From positions 1 through 64,000 of the forward strand of contig CANGCK010000008.1 in the NCBI GenBank assembly GCA_947452295.1: a DNA stretch of 64,000 bases. The letters run 5' to 3'. How positions within the stretch are numbered: the stretch's first letter is position 1; the number at the start of each line of letters is the position of its first letter. A program made the translations under genes and the position numbers. Of the stretch, positions 17,368-26,699 are shown piece by piece. The notes below the pieces were generated by a model that saw only the letters and a program-made list of their open reading frames with translations, was not told where the DNA came from and did no database searches. The stretch is from Sphingobacteriia bacterium (lineage in GTDB: Bacteria; Bacteroidota; Bacteroidia; Chitinophagales; Chitinophagaceae).

Positions 17368-19818
17368 TTATTTATTCCATTTTTTATCCAACATTTTCAT
17401 AAAATAACCCCCTACTACACTTCGTGCCTGGAATCCAATTTGTTTTCCATCAACCGTTTCATGCCAATCACTTAATGGAACACGCGTAGGTGTTTGTTGG
17501 GTAAACAAATAAATAGGATGTATTAATTGTAAAAAATCATTCTCATTACTTGCCATTGTTGCTGTCCATACAATCCAGTCGCTTTTTGTATACGACTTTC
17601 TACTATCTAATGGTAAGCCAAATTTATTTTGCTTGGTTAAATAATATTTTATTTCTTTCTCATAAACTTCTTTTGGAAACAATTGAAGATTCAATAATTT
17701 ATCCCATACCAAATTGTATTTTTGACTCCATGTGTTTTTATTGTCGAATGTTAATGAATAATGATCTGTAGTATTTGCCAATACTTGCCAATCTGCAGCA
17801 TATTTTTTTGCTATTGCTTTATATTTAACTGCTATTGTCTCTAAGTTTAATTGCTGTGCCATTTGTGCATAAGCACCAATACCTGTTATCGCCTTCAATG
17901 ATAGGTTTGCATTGCGAAATAAGTGACCGGCAAAATCATCTGTACATAATTGATTAGCCGGATCAAATCCATCTTTTACTAAAAATTCTACCCATTGTGT
18001 TAACGTTGTCCAATGAGCTTTTGCAAATGCTGTTGTGTTTTCAGCTTTACAAATTGCAGCAGTTAGTAAAATCATATTTCCTGCCTCTTCTACCGGCATA
18101 TCTTCTGGATATGTTTGTCCATTTGCAATAGGATATGTGCCTAAATCATGAGCAGGAAAGGGTTTCGTCCATCTGCCACTTTCGCTGTAATTGATAATTG
18201 GTTCAACCATTCCCTTCAACAAGTCAGCATTATACAATAAACTTAATGGCGCTGATGGATAGGTTACATCTACCGTCCAGATAGAACCATTGCTAAAATT
18301 TTCTTTTTGTGGAAATAATAATTCATTGTTTTTTCCCCTCACTAATTTATGCGCTGCTAATGATTGCCGGTATGCAGCAACACAAATAGTAGCATATTCT
18401 TTCCCACCAGCAGTTAAAGCATCATTATATAATTGCTCATCAAATTTTTTACAAATCAATTTAATTTTTTGTTCGTTTGTTGCAGAAGTATATAATAAAT
18501 TTTCGGCTGTTCGGTCAATTTTTTTCCACCAAGCATTTAGATTTTCTCCAAAATATTGAATGGCATATTCATCGTCATAAGCCAACATCAAGGTTTTTTG
18601 AGCTGATTGATTGGCTATGTTTTTCATATTTAATTTTGCCGTCATTATTGATGCGCCATTCATTCTGTTTTTTATCATACCTGGTTGAAGTGAAATAACT
18701 TCTTGCATTATTTCTTCTTCTGTTTTAACAGAAAGTATATTTTCTTTTTCTTTGGAGGCCAAATAAGCATAACCCCAATCAATTCTAAGATCATCGCCTT
18801 TTTTTCCCAAAACAACTGGATTTGTTAGACCTGTTTTTAAAAATTGTATGTTGTTAAATTTTCCGGCAACTGTGGTTTCTTTTTGTGATACAACATCTTT
18901 TGCTATTACTGTGCTTACGCCAAAAAGTATGTTTGATTGATGATTTTTATGGTCAGTAGATTTTGTAGTGAATGTAATAAAAGACAAGGGTTTTGACAAT
19001 AAACTAATATCATTTGCCACTAATGGTGATAAAAATTCAACTGTAAGGTCAACGCCACCACAAGCGAATTTATAGGTAGTTTTAGTTGCTGTAACTTCAA
19101 CACTTTTTTGAACCGCCGGCACTATTGTATTTACTGTTTTTTGATGATAGAGACCTGCATCTATCCATGCATAGCCAACGCTATTCATACAATGCATGGC
19201 CAATATATTTTTCCCTTTTTTAAGCGCTGTTTTTATTTCATTACTTAATTTAAATGACTTTACGCTAGATAGATAACAATTGTTACAAGCATATATTTTA
19301 GTTCCATTTAAATATATTTCTACATCTTCATCATTTCTTAATTTTAAGAGAAGGTTCTCTATCGATTCATCTGTAAAATCAAACTCTCTTCTAACCCAAA
19401 TATTTTTGGTTTTCCAACTAGTAGCTGCATCATTATTCCAACCGTCACCAAAAGGAAGTTTGCCGTTTTTCCAATCAGCAGCAACATATTCTGGTTGCAT
19501 CCAATTAGCTGCAGGTTCAACTTCAGTATAAATACAATTTGCCGGCTGTCCTTCACCAATAGCCACAATAGGCTCTGCCGGATAATTCATCTCTCCTACA
19601 AAATTATATAATTTGCCATCTACATCAATTATTCCCATCAATGGCTGATCGGTTCCTGTCCAATGACGCGTAGTAGATGCATTTAATTGATCGCTAAAAG
19701 ACCAAATACTAAAGTATGGGTCATGTGTAATTAGTGGATATGCAGGCATTTTATTTACTTGGGCCTGGGTGTTAATAGCACCAACTAATAGAACGAATAA
19801 CGAAATGATTTTTTTCAT
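17368..19818 (-). CDS. Secreted DUF4965/DUF1793 glutaminase-like protein with jelly-roll insert
   Basis: About 816 residues from the ATG at 19818 (MKKIISLF signal peptide, cleavage near TQAQ); an ATG at 19848 would put ten charged residues before it. The N-terminal part (PLITHDPYFSIWSFSD) is DUF4964-like. About 150 residues follow that look like a beta-galactosidase-type jelly roll (WVRREFDF, VEIYLNG, GKNILAMHC), then DUF5127, DUF4965 and an alpha-helical DUF1793 region (NLVWDKLL, MPVEEAGNMILL). Fungal relatives were described as glutaminases, but for bacterial ones activity is unproven and a carbohydrate-active role is possible. No obvious operon partner. Confidence 0.82.
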   Translation of the reverse strand: MKKIISLFVLLVGAINTQAQVNKMPAYPLITHDPYFSIWSFSDQLNASTTRHWTGTDQPLMGIIDVDGKLYNFVGEMNYPAEPIVAIGEGQPANCIYTEVEPAANWMQPEYVAADWKNGKLPFGDGWNNDAATSWKTKNIWVRREFDFTDESIENLLLKLRNDEDVEIYLNGTKIYACNNCYLSSVKSFKLSNEIKTALKKGKNILAMHCMNSVGYAWIDAGLYHQKTVNTIVPAVQKSVEVTATKTTYKFACGGVDLTVEFLSPLVANDISLLSKPLSFITFTTKSTDHKNHQSNILFGVSTVIAKDVVSQKETTVAGKFNNIQFLKTGLTNPVVLGKKGDDLRIDWGYAYLASKEKENILSVKTEEEIMQEVISLQPGMIKNRMNGASIMTAKLNMKNIANQSAQKTLMLAYDDEYAIQYFGENLNAWWKKIDRTAENLLYTSATNEQKIKLICKKFDEQLYNDALTAGGKEYATICVAAYRQSLAAHKLVRGKNNELLFPQKENFSNGSIWTVDVTYPSAPLSLLYNADLLKGMVEPIINYSESGRWTKPFPAHDLGTYPIANGQTYPEDMPVEEAGNMILLTAAICKAENTTAFAKAHWTTLTQWVEFLVKDGFDPANQLCTDDFAGHLFRNANLSLKAITGIGAYAQMAQQLNLETIAVKYKAIAKKYAADWQVLANTTDHYSLTFDNKNTWSQKYNLVWDKLLNLQLFPKEVYEKEIKYYLTKQNKFGLPLDSRKSYTKSDWIVWTATMASNENDFLQLIHPIYLFTQQTPTRVPLSDWHETVDGKQIGFQARSVVGGYFMKMLDKKWNK

Positions 19819-20078
19819 GTCCTTATATTTAATGATTTTATTTATCACGTGGAACTTGATTATTAGACAATCATGATTTATGGCAATTTCATAATTTATT
19901 ATTGACTGATTTTATCATTGAATGTACTCATTTATTTCTACCTAAAACATTTTCAGAGACTCTTTTACACAGGATACATCTTATTTTTAAACAAATGGGG
20001 ATATAATAATAATAATTGATTCTATACATAGTTTAAAAGATTATCATTTTTATTACTCTTCAGTTGACCATATATCTT

Positions 20079-20086
20079 TACTTTTG
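20079..20086 (+). promoter_or_regulatory. Possible -7 box (TACTTTTG)
   Basis: Exact TAnnTTTG match about 25 bases before the short ORF at 20112 and 230 bases before histidine decarboxylase. A TTG lies at 20064-20066, but the 12-base spacing is too short for a standard -33. By composition such boxes are expected by chance roughly every one to two kilobases per strand in DNA this AT-rich. Confidence 0.25.
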
Positions 20087-20111
20087 TTATTATTCTTATA
20101 CTTAATTATTA

Positions 20112-20198
20112 ATGCGGCCAGATTATCCTTCTAAACTCTTCAACGACAAAGGCGACACATTTTGTTGTCTTATTCGCGCGCTGGCTATTTTACATTAA
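20112..20198 (+). CDS. Possible 28-residue small protein
   Basis: ATG-to-TAA ORF of 28 codons with a composition more coding-like than its surroundings: charged N-terminal half (RPDYPSK, NDKGD) and a hydrophobic, cysteine-containing C-terminal half (CCLIRALAILH). It has a TAnnTTTG box at a plausible distance upstream. It may instead be part of the histidine decarboxylase leader or of a noncoding RNA. No family recognised; a guess supported only by position and composition. Confidence 0.2.
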   Translation: MRPDYPSKLFNDKGDTFCCLIRALAILH

Positions 20199-20313
20199 TA
20201 TTTACAGCATTACTTTTTACGCTAAAATTTTTTTGGTATTGTAAACGACCAATTACAACCACTAGTGAACTTTTGTCTTTTAATGATTATTAACCTTATA
20301 AATTTTATATTTT

Positions 20314-21399
20314 ATGGAACAACTCACCAACTTTCTACATAAAATACAATCTCGCTCACAAAACTTTATTGGATATCCTTCAGCAACAGATTATAATTAC
20401 AAAGAACTATATCCATTTTTAGATTATTGCTTAAACAATGTAGGAGATCCTTATGTAGAATCCAACGACATGCACGCTAAAGCTTTTGAAAGAGAAGTAG
20501 TTGAATTTTTTTCTGAATTGTTTAATGCGCCACCCGATAACCATTGGGGATATGTAACCAATGGAGGTTCAGAAGGGAATTTATATGGACTTTATTTAGC
20601 AAGAGAATTGTATCCAAATGGAATGGTGTATTATGCAGAATCTACCCATTATAGTGTTCAAAAAAACATTCATTTGCTGAATATGGAAAGTATTGTAATA
20701 AGATCTCAGCCCAATGGGGAAATGGATTATAATGATTTGGAGGCCACTTTACAAATGAACAGACATCGTCCGGTAATTATTTTAGCAAATATTGGCACTA
20801 CCATGACAGAAGCAAAAGATGCTGTATCTACCATTAAAGCTTGCTTAAACAAATATGCTATTAAAAGCTCCTATATTCATTCTGATGCCGCTTTGGCTGG
20901 TGTATATTTGTCTTTACTCGATTACAATGATTTTGACTTTGCACACGGGGCCGATAGTATTGCCATTAGCGGTCACAAATTTTTAGGATCGCCCATTACT
21001 TGCGGTGTAGTATTGGTGAAAAAATCATATAAAGATAGAATTGGAAAATCTATTCCTTATATAGGCACATTAGATACAACTATTACTGGTTCTAGAAGTG
21101 GTATTAATGCATTGATTCTTTGGTATGCCATTAAAAAATTGGGGAAAGAAGGTTTATTAAAGCGTGCAAAAGATTGCATTGAAAATGCCAATTATTTAAG
21201 AGACCAACTGAATAAACTAAATATCAAAGCATGGAGCAATCCACATTCTTTTACGGTTGTATTTCCTAAACCAAGCAGTGAAATTTGCAAAAAATGGCAA
21301 TTAGCTACCGATGCCGAAATTGCTCACGTAATTTGCATGCCGGGCATTACCAAAGAAAAGCTAGATGAATTTATAATTGATATTCAACAATATTTATAA
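20314..21399 (+). CDS. hdc: Pyridoxal-phosphate histidine decarboxylase
   Basis: 361 residues of the group II PLP decarboxylase family. It follows bacterial histidine decarboxylases of the Morganella/Klebsiella type (about 377 residues) through much of its length: the N-terminal GYPSATDYNY, GYVTNGGSEGN, ESTHYSV, QPNGEMDYNDL, ANIGTTM and SISGHK-type segments are recognisable. K222 in the SGHKFLGSP segment is the Schiff-base lysine, H112 the ring-stacking His and D191 the pyridine-nitrogen partner. Expected reaction: histidine to histamine plus CO2. No histidine/histamine antiporter gene is adjacent, so acid resistance or use of histamine as a precursor is open. Plant-type serine decarboxylases are the main alternative. 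Confidence 0.82.
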   Translation: MEQLTNFLHKIQSRSQNFIGYPSATDYNYKELYPFLDYCLNNVGDPYVESNDMHAKAFEREVVEFFSELFNAPPDNHWGYVTNGGSEGNLYGLYLARELYPNGMVYYAESTHYSVQKNIHLLNMESIVIRSQPNGEMDYNDLEATLQMNRHRPVIILANIGTTMTEAKDAVSTIKACLNKYAIKSSYIHSDAALAGVYLSLLDYNDFDFAHGADSIAISGHKFLGSPITCGVVLVKKSYKDRIGKSIPYIGTLDTTITGSRSGINALILWYAIKKLGKEGLLKRAKDCIENANYLRDQLNKLNIKAWSNPHSFTVVFPKPSSEICKKWQLATDAEIAHVICMPGITKEKLDEFIIDIQQYL

Positions 21400-21418
21400 C
21401 AATATATTTACTCTTTTT

Positions 21419-21484
21419 CCTTATTGTATTTTCTGGTGATTGATTGTATTCAATTATATATTAAAAACAGAAAATACAATAAGG
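21419..21484. terminator. 17-base perfect inverted repeat at a convergent junction
   Basis: Left arm 21419-21435 and right arm 21468-21484 are perfect reverse complements, separated by a 32-base AT-rich loop. It sits between the hdc stop and the convergent DUF3667 gene, and the right arm codes for the last residues of the latter. On the minus strand it is followed by AAAAAGAG rather than a T-run, so it may stabilise 3' ends instead of acting as a classical terminator. Confidence 0.45.
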
Positions 21485-22446
21485 CCTGTCATTAAAAATG
21501 CCATCAATAAAATTGATAGAAAATTGAGCAATATAAATTTAACTATTGTTTTTAACCGCGATTGAAAAAATTGATTTCGCAATGATTTATATAGATAAAA
21601 ACAAAGCAATAAAAATGTAATAAAGTTTACATAAGGAATTGTATACTTAAAAATCAGCTGTCCGGCATTTTCAATTATACTTCTAGTAAATAAAATAATA
21701 AAAAAGGCACAATATGTGTGAATGCTAAATATTAAATGATCAACAAAATAAATATTTTTATTGCGTTTGTATAATAACCATAAAAAGAATGCAAATAATG
21801 GCAATGACAAATAGAGAATTTTAGAAAACTGGTGCTGAAACTGTTCTGCAATAGCTTTAATTATGTTATTGTTATTTCCGTTGTATTTCTGCTTTATACC
21901 TATAATTTTTTTATTGATTGTTTTTGTTAACCAATTATCTTGTTGCGCTGCAGGCAATTTTAACTGCATAGTATCATACGCTTCAATTGAATCGTATTTA
22001 AGTGAATCTATTCCTAAATTAATTATAAATTGATCGTCTGTTTTTTCAACTGAATCAATTGCTGGTGATTTTTTTACAGATGAATGATTTGCTGCTTGAG
22101 TGTTTTCTTCATCAATCAATACACTATTATTGTGGTTTCCTGAAAAAGCAAATAAAAAGAATACCGCAGATATAAAAACATACATTTTAATAGGATGCAA
22201 ATAAGTAGCACGTTTTCCTATCATGTATTGCTTCGTTAAAAAAGCAGGCTTAAAAAGTAAATATTTTAATGTAACCCATAGTTTTCCATCAAAATGTGTA
22301 ATGTCTTCAATAAGATGTATTATCAAATGCCAAAAACTTTCTTTTACTACCACATTTTCCTGACCACAATCTTGACAATATCTGCCTGTTACATGCGTAC
22401 CACAATTCAAACAGTTTTTTTCATTTCTTTCTTTAAAATGCGACAT
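21454..22446 (-). CDS. DUF3667 membrane protein with N-terminal zinc ribbon
   Basis: 330 residues. An N-terminal zinc ribbon (CLNCGTHVTGRYCQDCGQ, four cysteines within about residues 12-29) is followed by HLIEDITHFDGKLWVTLKYLLFKPAFLTKQY, the DUF3667 signature. Then come a helix, a polar loop of about 120 residues and four C-terminal hydrophobic helices. The family is widespread in Bacteroidota and of unknown function. Monocistronic. It is divergent from phzF. Confidence 0.85.
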   Translation of the reverse strand: MSHFKERNEKNCLNCGTHVTGRYCQDCGQENVVVKESFWHLIIHLIEDITHFDGKLWVTLKYLLFKPAFLTKQYMIGKRATYLHPIKMYVFISAVFFLFAFSGNHNNSVLIDEENTQAANHSSVKKSPAIDSVEKTDDQFIINLGIDSLKYDSIEAYDTMQLKLPAAQQDNWLTKTINKKIIGIKQKYNGNNNNIIKAIAEQFQHQFSKILYLSLPLFAFFLWLLYKRNKNIYFVDHLIFSIHTYCAFFIILFTRSIIENAGQLIFKYTIPYVNFITFLLLCFYLYKSLRNQFFQSRLKTIVKFILLNFLSILLMAFLMTGLIVFSVFNI

Positions 22447-22500
22447 GTTGATGGTTTAAATTATTTACTAAGGTACACTCGACAAAGGAAGAAAAAAAAT

Positions 22501-22508
22501 TAGCTTTG
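22501..22508 (+). promoter_or_regulatory. Putative -7 box (TAGCTTTG) for the PhzF gene
   Basis: Exact TAnnTTTG match 63 bases before the ATG at 22572, giving a leader of roughly 58 bases. No TTG is evident at the expected -33 distance, so support is partial. Confidence 0.35.
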
Positions 22509-22571
22509 TTGCTGGGTTTTAAGCTTTAACTTGGAAAACATATACTCATTAAAATAAATTATTTTTGATCA

Positions 22572-23357
22572 ATGAATCTTACTATATACCAAATAGATGC
22601 TTTTGCAAGTGAGCTGTTCAAGGGTAACCCTGCAGCTGTTTGTCCCTTAGATTATTGGGTTGAAGATGAACTTATGCAAAACATTGCTGCCGAAAACAAT
22701 TTAGCAGAAACTGCATTTTTTGTAAAAAAGAATGACCGGTTTGAAATAAGGTGGTTTACACCCAATGTAGAAGTAGATTTATGCGGTCATGCAACATTAG
22801 CCAGTGCTTATGTTATTTTCAACGAAATTTTAGCAGACAGCAGTGAAATTATTTTTTATTCACCTAGAAGTGGAGAATTAATTGTAACCAAGAATGATGA
22901 ATTATATACACTAGATTTTCCAGCTGATCGTATTGTAGAAGTTTCTTTATCGCCATCTATATATAGTGGATTAAATATTATACCACAACAAGCTTATAAA
23001 GGAAAAACAGATGTGCTTTTGATTTATAATAATGAAGCAGAAATTTTACATTTAAACCCCAATTTTTCTCAATTAAACACAATAAAAGCACGTGGCATCA
23101 TTGTAACTGCAAAAGGCAACACGGTAGATTTTGTATCCAGGTTTTTTGCACCGCAATGTGGCGTTAATGAAGATCCGGTAACCGGTTCAGCTCATACAAC
23201 GCTTACCCCCTATTGGGCTAATTTGTTGAATAAAAATTATTTAACAGCAAAACAATTGTCTACAAGAAGTGGTGAATTAACATGTCATTTAAAAGGAGAT
23301 CGAGTATTGATTGCAGGAAAATGTGTAAAATATTTAAAAGGAGAGATTTATTTATAA
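22572..23357 (+). CDS. PhzF family isomerase
   Basis: 261 residues covering the two pseudo-symmetric halves of the PhzF/diaminopimelate-epimerase-like fold. The active-site acid is E46 in NNLAETAFF; DLCGHATLASA (about 70-80) and the second-half GVNEDPVTGSAHTTL are family hallmarks. True PhzF isomerises trans-2,3-dihydro-3-hydroxyanthranilate in phenazine synthesis, but no other phz gene is present, so it is one of the many PhzF-like isomerases of unknown substrate. Monocistronic. Confidence 0.9.
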   Translation: MNLTIYQIDAFASELFKGNPAAVCPLDYWVEDELMQNIAAENNLAETAFFVKKNDRFEIRWFTPNVEVDLCGHATLASAYVIFNEILADSSEIIFYSPRSGELIVTKNDELYTLDFPADRIVEVSLSPSIYSGLNIIPQQAYKGKTDVLLIYNNEAEILHLNPNFSQLNTIKARGIIVTAKGNTVDFVSRFFAPQCGVNEDPVTGSAHTTLTPYWANLLNKNYLTAKQLSTRSGELTCHLKGDRVLIAGKCVKYLKGEIYL

Positions 23358-23465
23358 AATATCGTGTATAAAATGATTGACTCAATTATAGCTGTTCGGT
23401 AGAGTTAGCTGTCTTTTTCGTTTAAAACAGTAACTTTAATCAATTTTCAAATAAATTTCATTTAC

Positions 23466-24908
23466 ATGTTAAAACTTATTTTAAAAACATTTTTTAGTGT
23501 TTTGCTGATTTTAATGATTGTGCTTGTTTTTAATACATTAACGAACAACAAACCCATACCTGTATTTAAAACTGAAAAAATAACGGGTTCATCAGATTCT
23601 GCAGTCTTACATTTAAGTAAAGCAATTCAAATCAAAACTATTTCGTTTGGTGACACTTTACCTATTGATACGAGTGAATTTAAAAAATTTAAACACTTTC
23701 TTGAAAGCACTTATCCTACAGTTCATGCAAAACTTGCCAAACAAACTTTTAATGAATTTAGTTATGTGTATAAATGGGTAGGCAAAGACAGTTCCCTTCA
23801 GCCAATTGTATTAATGGCACATATGGATGTTGTACCAGTTGAAGCAATTGCCGAAAGCAAATGGAGCGTTCCTTCTTTTAGTGGAGCCATTAAAAATGAT
23901 ACCATTTGGGGTAGAGGAGCCGTTGATGATAAAGTAGCTGTAATTGCAATTTTAGAGTCAGTTGAACAGCTATTAAAAGAAAACTTTACTCCTTCAAGAA
24001 CCATTTACTTATGTTTTGGACACGATGAAGAAGTTTCTGGCAAAAGAGGTGCGAAAGTATTCAGCAATTGGTTTAAAGAGCAAAACATAAAACCTGCATT
24101 GGTTTTAGATGAAGGTGGACAAATAGATTTACAGCATTTTAAACGATTAAATAAACCGGTAGCAGTTATCGGCACCAGTGAAAAAGGTTATGTAAATTTA
24201 GATTTATCAGTTGAAATACCAGGAGGACATTCGTCAATGCCCAATCCAGAAACGGCTATTGATGTATTGAATAAAGCCATTTTAAAAATTAGAGCCCATC
24301 AAATGCCGGCTGCCATAGTACCTACATTGCACGAATTATTAAATCGTACAAAGCCTGCTGAAAGTTTCTCCAAACGATTAGTGTTGAGTAATTTATGGTT
24401 ATTTGAAGGATTGGTAATAAGCCAATTAGAAAAAACAAAGGAAACCAACGCGATGATTCATACTACTTTAGTACCTACCATATTTAAATCTGGTATTAAA
24501 GATAATGTAATACCTTCTATTGCTAAAGCAACCATCAACAGTAGAATACTACCCGGTGAAACGAGTGATGATGTATTGAATTTTGCCATTAAAGCAATTA
24601 ATGATGAACGCGTAAGTGTTAAAAAACAAACCATCTCATTAATGGAACCTTCCCCAATTACATCTTTTGAACACCCTTCCTTTAAAATAATTGAAAAAAT
24701 TATACAAAAGTCGGTTCCCGATGTAATTGTTTCTCCCTATTTAATGGTAGGTGCCACTGATTCTAGGTATTTCCGTGGATTTAGTGATGCTGTATTAAAT
24801 TTTTCGGCGGTGCAAGATGTAAAAGGGTTTCATGGAATTGATGAACGTATTGGTAAAACAGATTTAAACCGCATGATTTTCTTTTATAGAAAATTAATCA
24901 AAGAATAA
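23466..24908 (+). CDS. M20 family metallopeptidase (carboxypeptidase S-like)
   Basis: 480 residues with an N-terminal membrane anchor or uncleaved signal (about residues 4-25). Metal ligands and catalytic residues are clear: H in LMAHMDVVPVE, D in WGRGAVDDK, EE in GHDEEVSGKRG, later E in LDEGG and the closing H in VKGFHGIDER. The length and VDDK/HDEE spacing match the carboxypeptidase S (CPS1/PM20D1-like) subgroup, which removes C-terminal residues or cleaves N-acyl amino acids. The anchor suggests periplasmic action at the inner membrane. A strong terminator follows. Confidence 0.88.
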   Translation: MLKLILKTFFSVLLILMIVLVFNTLTNNKPIPVFKTEKITGSSDSAVLHLSKAIQIKTISFGDTLPIDTSEFKKFKHFLESTYPTVHAKLAKQTFNEFSYVYKWVGKDSSLQPIVLMAHMDVVPVEAIAESKWSVPSFSGAIKNDTIWGRGAVDDKVAVIAILESVEQLLKENFTPSRTIYLCFGHDEEVSGKRGAKVFSNWFKEQNIKPALVLDEGGQIDLQHFKRLNKPVAVIGTSEKGYVNLDLSVEIPGGHSSMPNPETAIDVLNKAILKIRAHQMPAAIVPTLHELLNRTKPAESFSKRLVLSNLWLFEGLVISQLEKTKETNAMIHTTLVPTIFKSGIKDNVIPSIAKATINSRILPGETSDDVLNFAIKAINDERVSVKKQTISLMEPSPITSFEHPSFKIIEKIIQKSVPDVIVSPYLMVGATDSRYFRGFSDAVLNFSAVQDVKGFHGIDERIGKTDLNRMIFFYRKLIKE

Positions 24909-24934
24909 TGAATTAGGCTTAAAAGAGGTTTACT

Positions 24935-24971
24935 AAAAGGGCATATATATGATAAGTATATGCCCTTTTTT
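24935..24971 (+). terminator. Rho-independent terminator after the M20 peptidase gene
   Basis: Perfect 13-base stem (24935-24947 with 24957-24969), nine-base loop, GGGC/GCCC core, and a run of six T. It begins 27 bases after the stop codon at 24908. Confidence 0.88.
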
Positions 24972-25078
24972 CATTTCTAAAAATATCTTTATTGTTTAAT
25001 TATTGACATTTTAAATCATCCCTAAAAAAATTATCTTTTTTTTCTTTAGCTTTCCAAATATTTAATTAATATTCTATT

Positions 25079-26659
25079 ATGAAAAAACAGCTTTGCTTAC
25101 TTTTTATTGTCCTTTCTATTACACTTTTTAGCATTGCACAAAAATCTAAACAGCATAAAATAAATATTAGCCCAGCGATTCTTAAAGATAAAATAGCCGG
25201 AGGCTGGGCGGGAAAAATGATTGGTGTAACCTATGGTGCCCCAACAGAATTTCATGCATTAGGCAAAACATTTGAAGACAGTATTTACTGGAAACCTGCT
25301 GATATAATTGGCAGTATGTGGCAAGATGATATTTATGTGCAGTTAACTTTTATGATGACGATGGACGAATACGGCATAAATGCACCTGCGAAAAAATTTC
25401 AAGAAAAGTTTGCTAAAGCCGGATATATGCTTTGGCATGCCAATGTACAAGCAAGAAAAAATTATTACGATAGTATTTTTCCGCCAGCTTCCGGAAACCC
25501 TGAATTTAATTCACATGCAGATGATATTGATTTTCAAATTGAAGCAGATTACTTAGGTTTTATGTGTCCGGGAATGCCTGTTACGCTATCTAAAATGGCC
25601 AACAAAATTGGGCATATTATGAATTATGGTGATGGCGTATATGGAGGAATATTTTTATCGGCCTTGTATACGCAGGCTTTCTTTAGCAACAATATTCCCG
25701 TTATCATCAATCAATCACTCCAAACAATTCCAGCTAAAAGCAACTATGCTAAAATGATTAAAGATGTTATTCAATTACACCAACAATTCCCCAACAATTG
25801 GCGAACAAGTTGGAAGTTGATTCAAGAAAAATGGGGAAATAATCACTTTTGTACAGCTGGTGATCCATTTAATATAGATGCAAAATTAAATGGAGCTTAT
25901 ATAGTATTAGGACTATTATATGGAAATGGCGATATCATGAAAACCTTGGAAATAACCACAAGATGTGGTCAGGATTCAGATTGCAACCCATGCAATGCAA
26001 TGGCAGTACTTGGCGTAATTTATGGGTTTAATAATTTACCCTTTGCAATGAAAAACGGTATAAATAATGTTGCAGATTCACTATTTATTAATACCAATTA
26101 TTCTTTTAACAAAGCTGTTGAAAATACCTACAACTACGCACTAGATATTATTAAAAACAATGGAGGTACAATTAACAACAACAACATTGCTATAGCAATT
26201 CAAGATCCAATACCTGCTGCATTTGAAGCGTCGTTCCCCAATGTTTTTTTCGATAAAACCATTCCGTTCAACGATACTACCAATTGGCATTTTAACGGGA
26301 ATTGGAATACCAGAAGAAGAAATGTAGAACAAAATAAAATAATTGAACAAGCAATTTTTTCAGGAAACAAAAATGATGTTGCTGAAATTGGTTTTATTGG
26401 AACCGGCATAAATATTGAAGGTAATTGGTTAAAAGATGGTGGCAAATTTGATGTGTATTTAGATAATCAATTTATTAGAACGGTAGACACTTATTATTTT
26501 TATAATAAACAAGAACACGAAAACATTACATTATGGCATAAAACTGGATTATCGAATAAAAAACATATCGTTAAAATTATTGTAAGAGGAGACAAAAAAC
26601 CGGAATCTTTAGGCAGCAATATTTATATTACAAAAGCTGTTGTATTACGCTCAAAATAA
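25079..26659 (+). CDS. Secreted ADP-ribosylglycohydrolase-family protein
   Basis: 526 residues with a signal peptide (cleavage near SIAQ, about 21). The N-terminal 370 residues form the all-helical ADP-ribosylglycohydrolase fold: KIAGGWAGKMIGVTYGAP, an acidic WQDDIYVQ at the first metal site and CGQDSDCNPCNAMAVLG at the DxDT-like second site. The C-terminal 140 residues (NWHFNGNWNTRR, GTGINIEGNWLKDGGKFDVYLD) look like a beta-sandwich carbohydrate-binding module. Family members remove ADP-ribose from proteins; extracytoplasmic Bacteroidota versions with a CBM-like tail probably act on other ligands, possibly glycans (inference). The start ATG follows the signal-peptide pattern. Confidence 0.8.
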   Translation: MKKQLCLLFIVLSITLFSIAQKSKQHKINISPAILKDKIAGGWAGKMIGVTYGAPTEFHALGKTFEDSIYWKPADIIGSMWQDDIYVQLTFMMTMDEYGINAPAKKFQEKFAKAGYMLWHANVQARKNYYDSIFPPASGNPEFNSHADDIDFQIEADYLGFMCPGMPVTLSKMANKIGHIMNYGDGVYGGIFLSALYTQAFFSNNIPVIINQSLQTIPAKSNYAKMIKDVIQLHQQFPNNWRTSWKLIQEKWGNNHFCTAGDPFNIDAKLNGAYIVLGLLYGNGDIMKTLEITTRCGQDSDCNPCNAMAVLGVIYGFNNLPFAMKNGINNVADSLFINTNYSFNKAVENTYNYALDIIKNNGGTINNNNIAIAIQDPIPAAFEASFPNVFFDKTIPFNDTTNWHFNGNWNTRRRNVEQNKIIEQAIFSGNKNDVAEIGFIGTGINIEGNWLKDGGKFDVYLDNQFIRTVDTYYFYNKQEHENITLWHKTGLSNKKHIVKIIVRGDKKPESLGSNIYITKAVVLRSK

Positions 26660-26699
26660 AAATAATATACAGTAAATTTAAATTTTAAATTCGTACATC

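Larger units (their letters stand above)
19819..20313. other. 495-base intergenic region
   Basis: Long AT-rich gap between two divergent genes. Apart from a TACTTTTG box (20079-20086) and a 28-codon ORF (20112-20198) embedded in a locally GC-richer patch, I see no ORF, tRNA or strong terminator. It presumably holds the promoters of both flanking genes. Confidence 0.5.

Noticed and set aside
18290..18698. Plus-strand ORFs inside the DUF4965 glutaminase-like gene
   Set aside because: Overlap a long, signal-peptide-bearing gene with recognisable domains.
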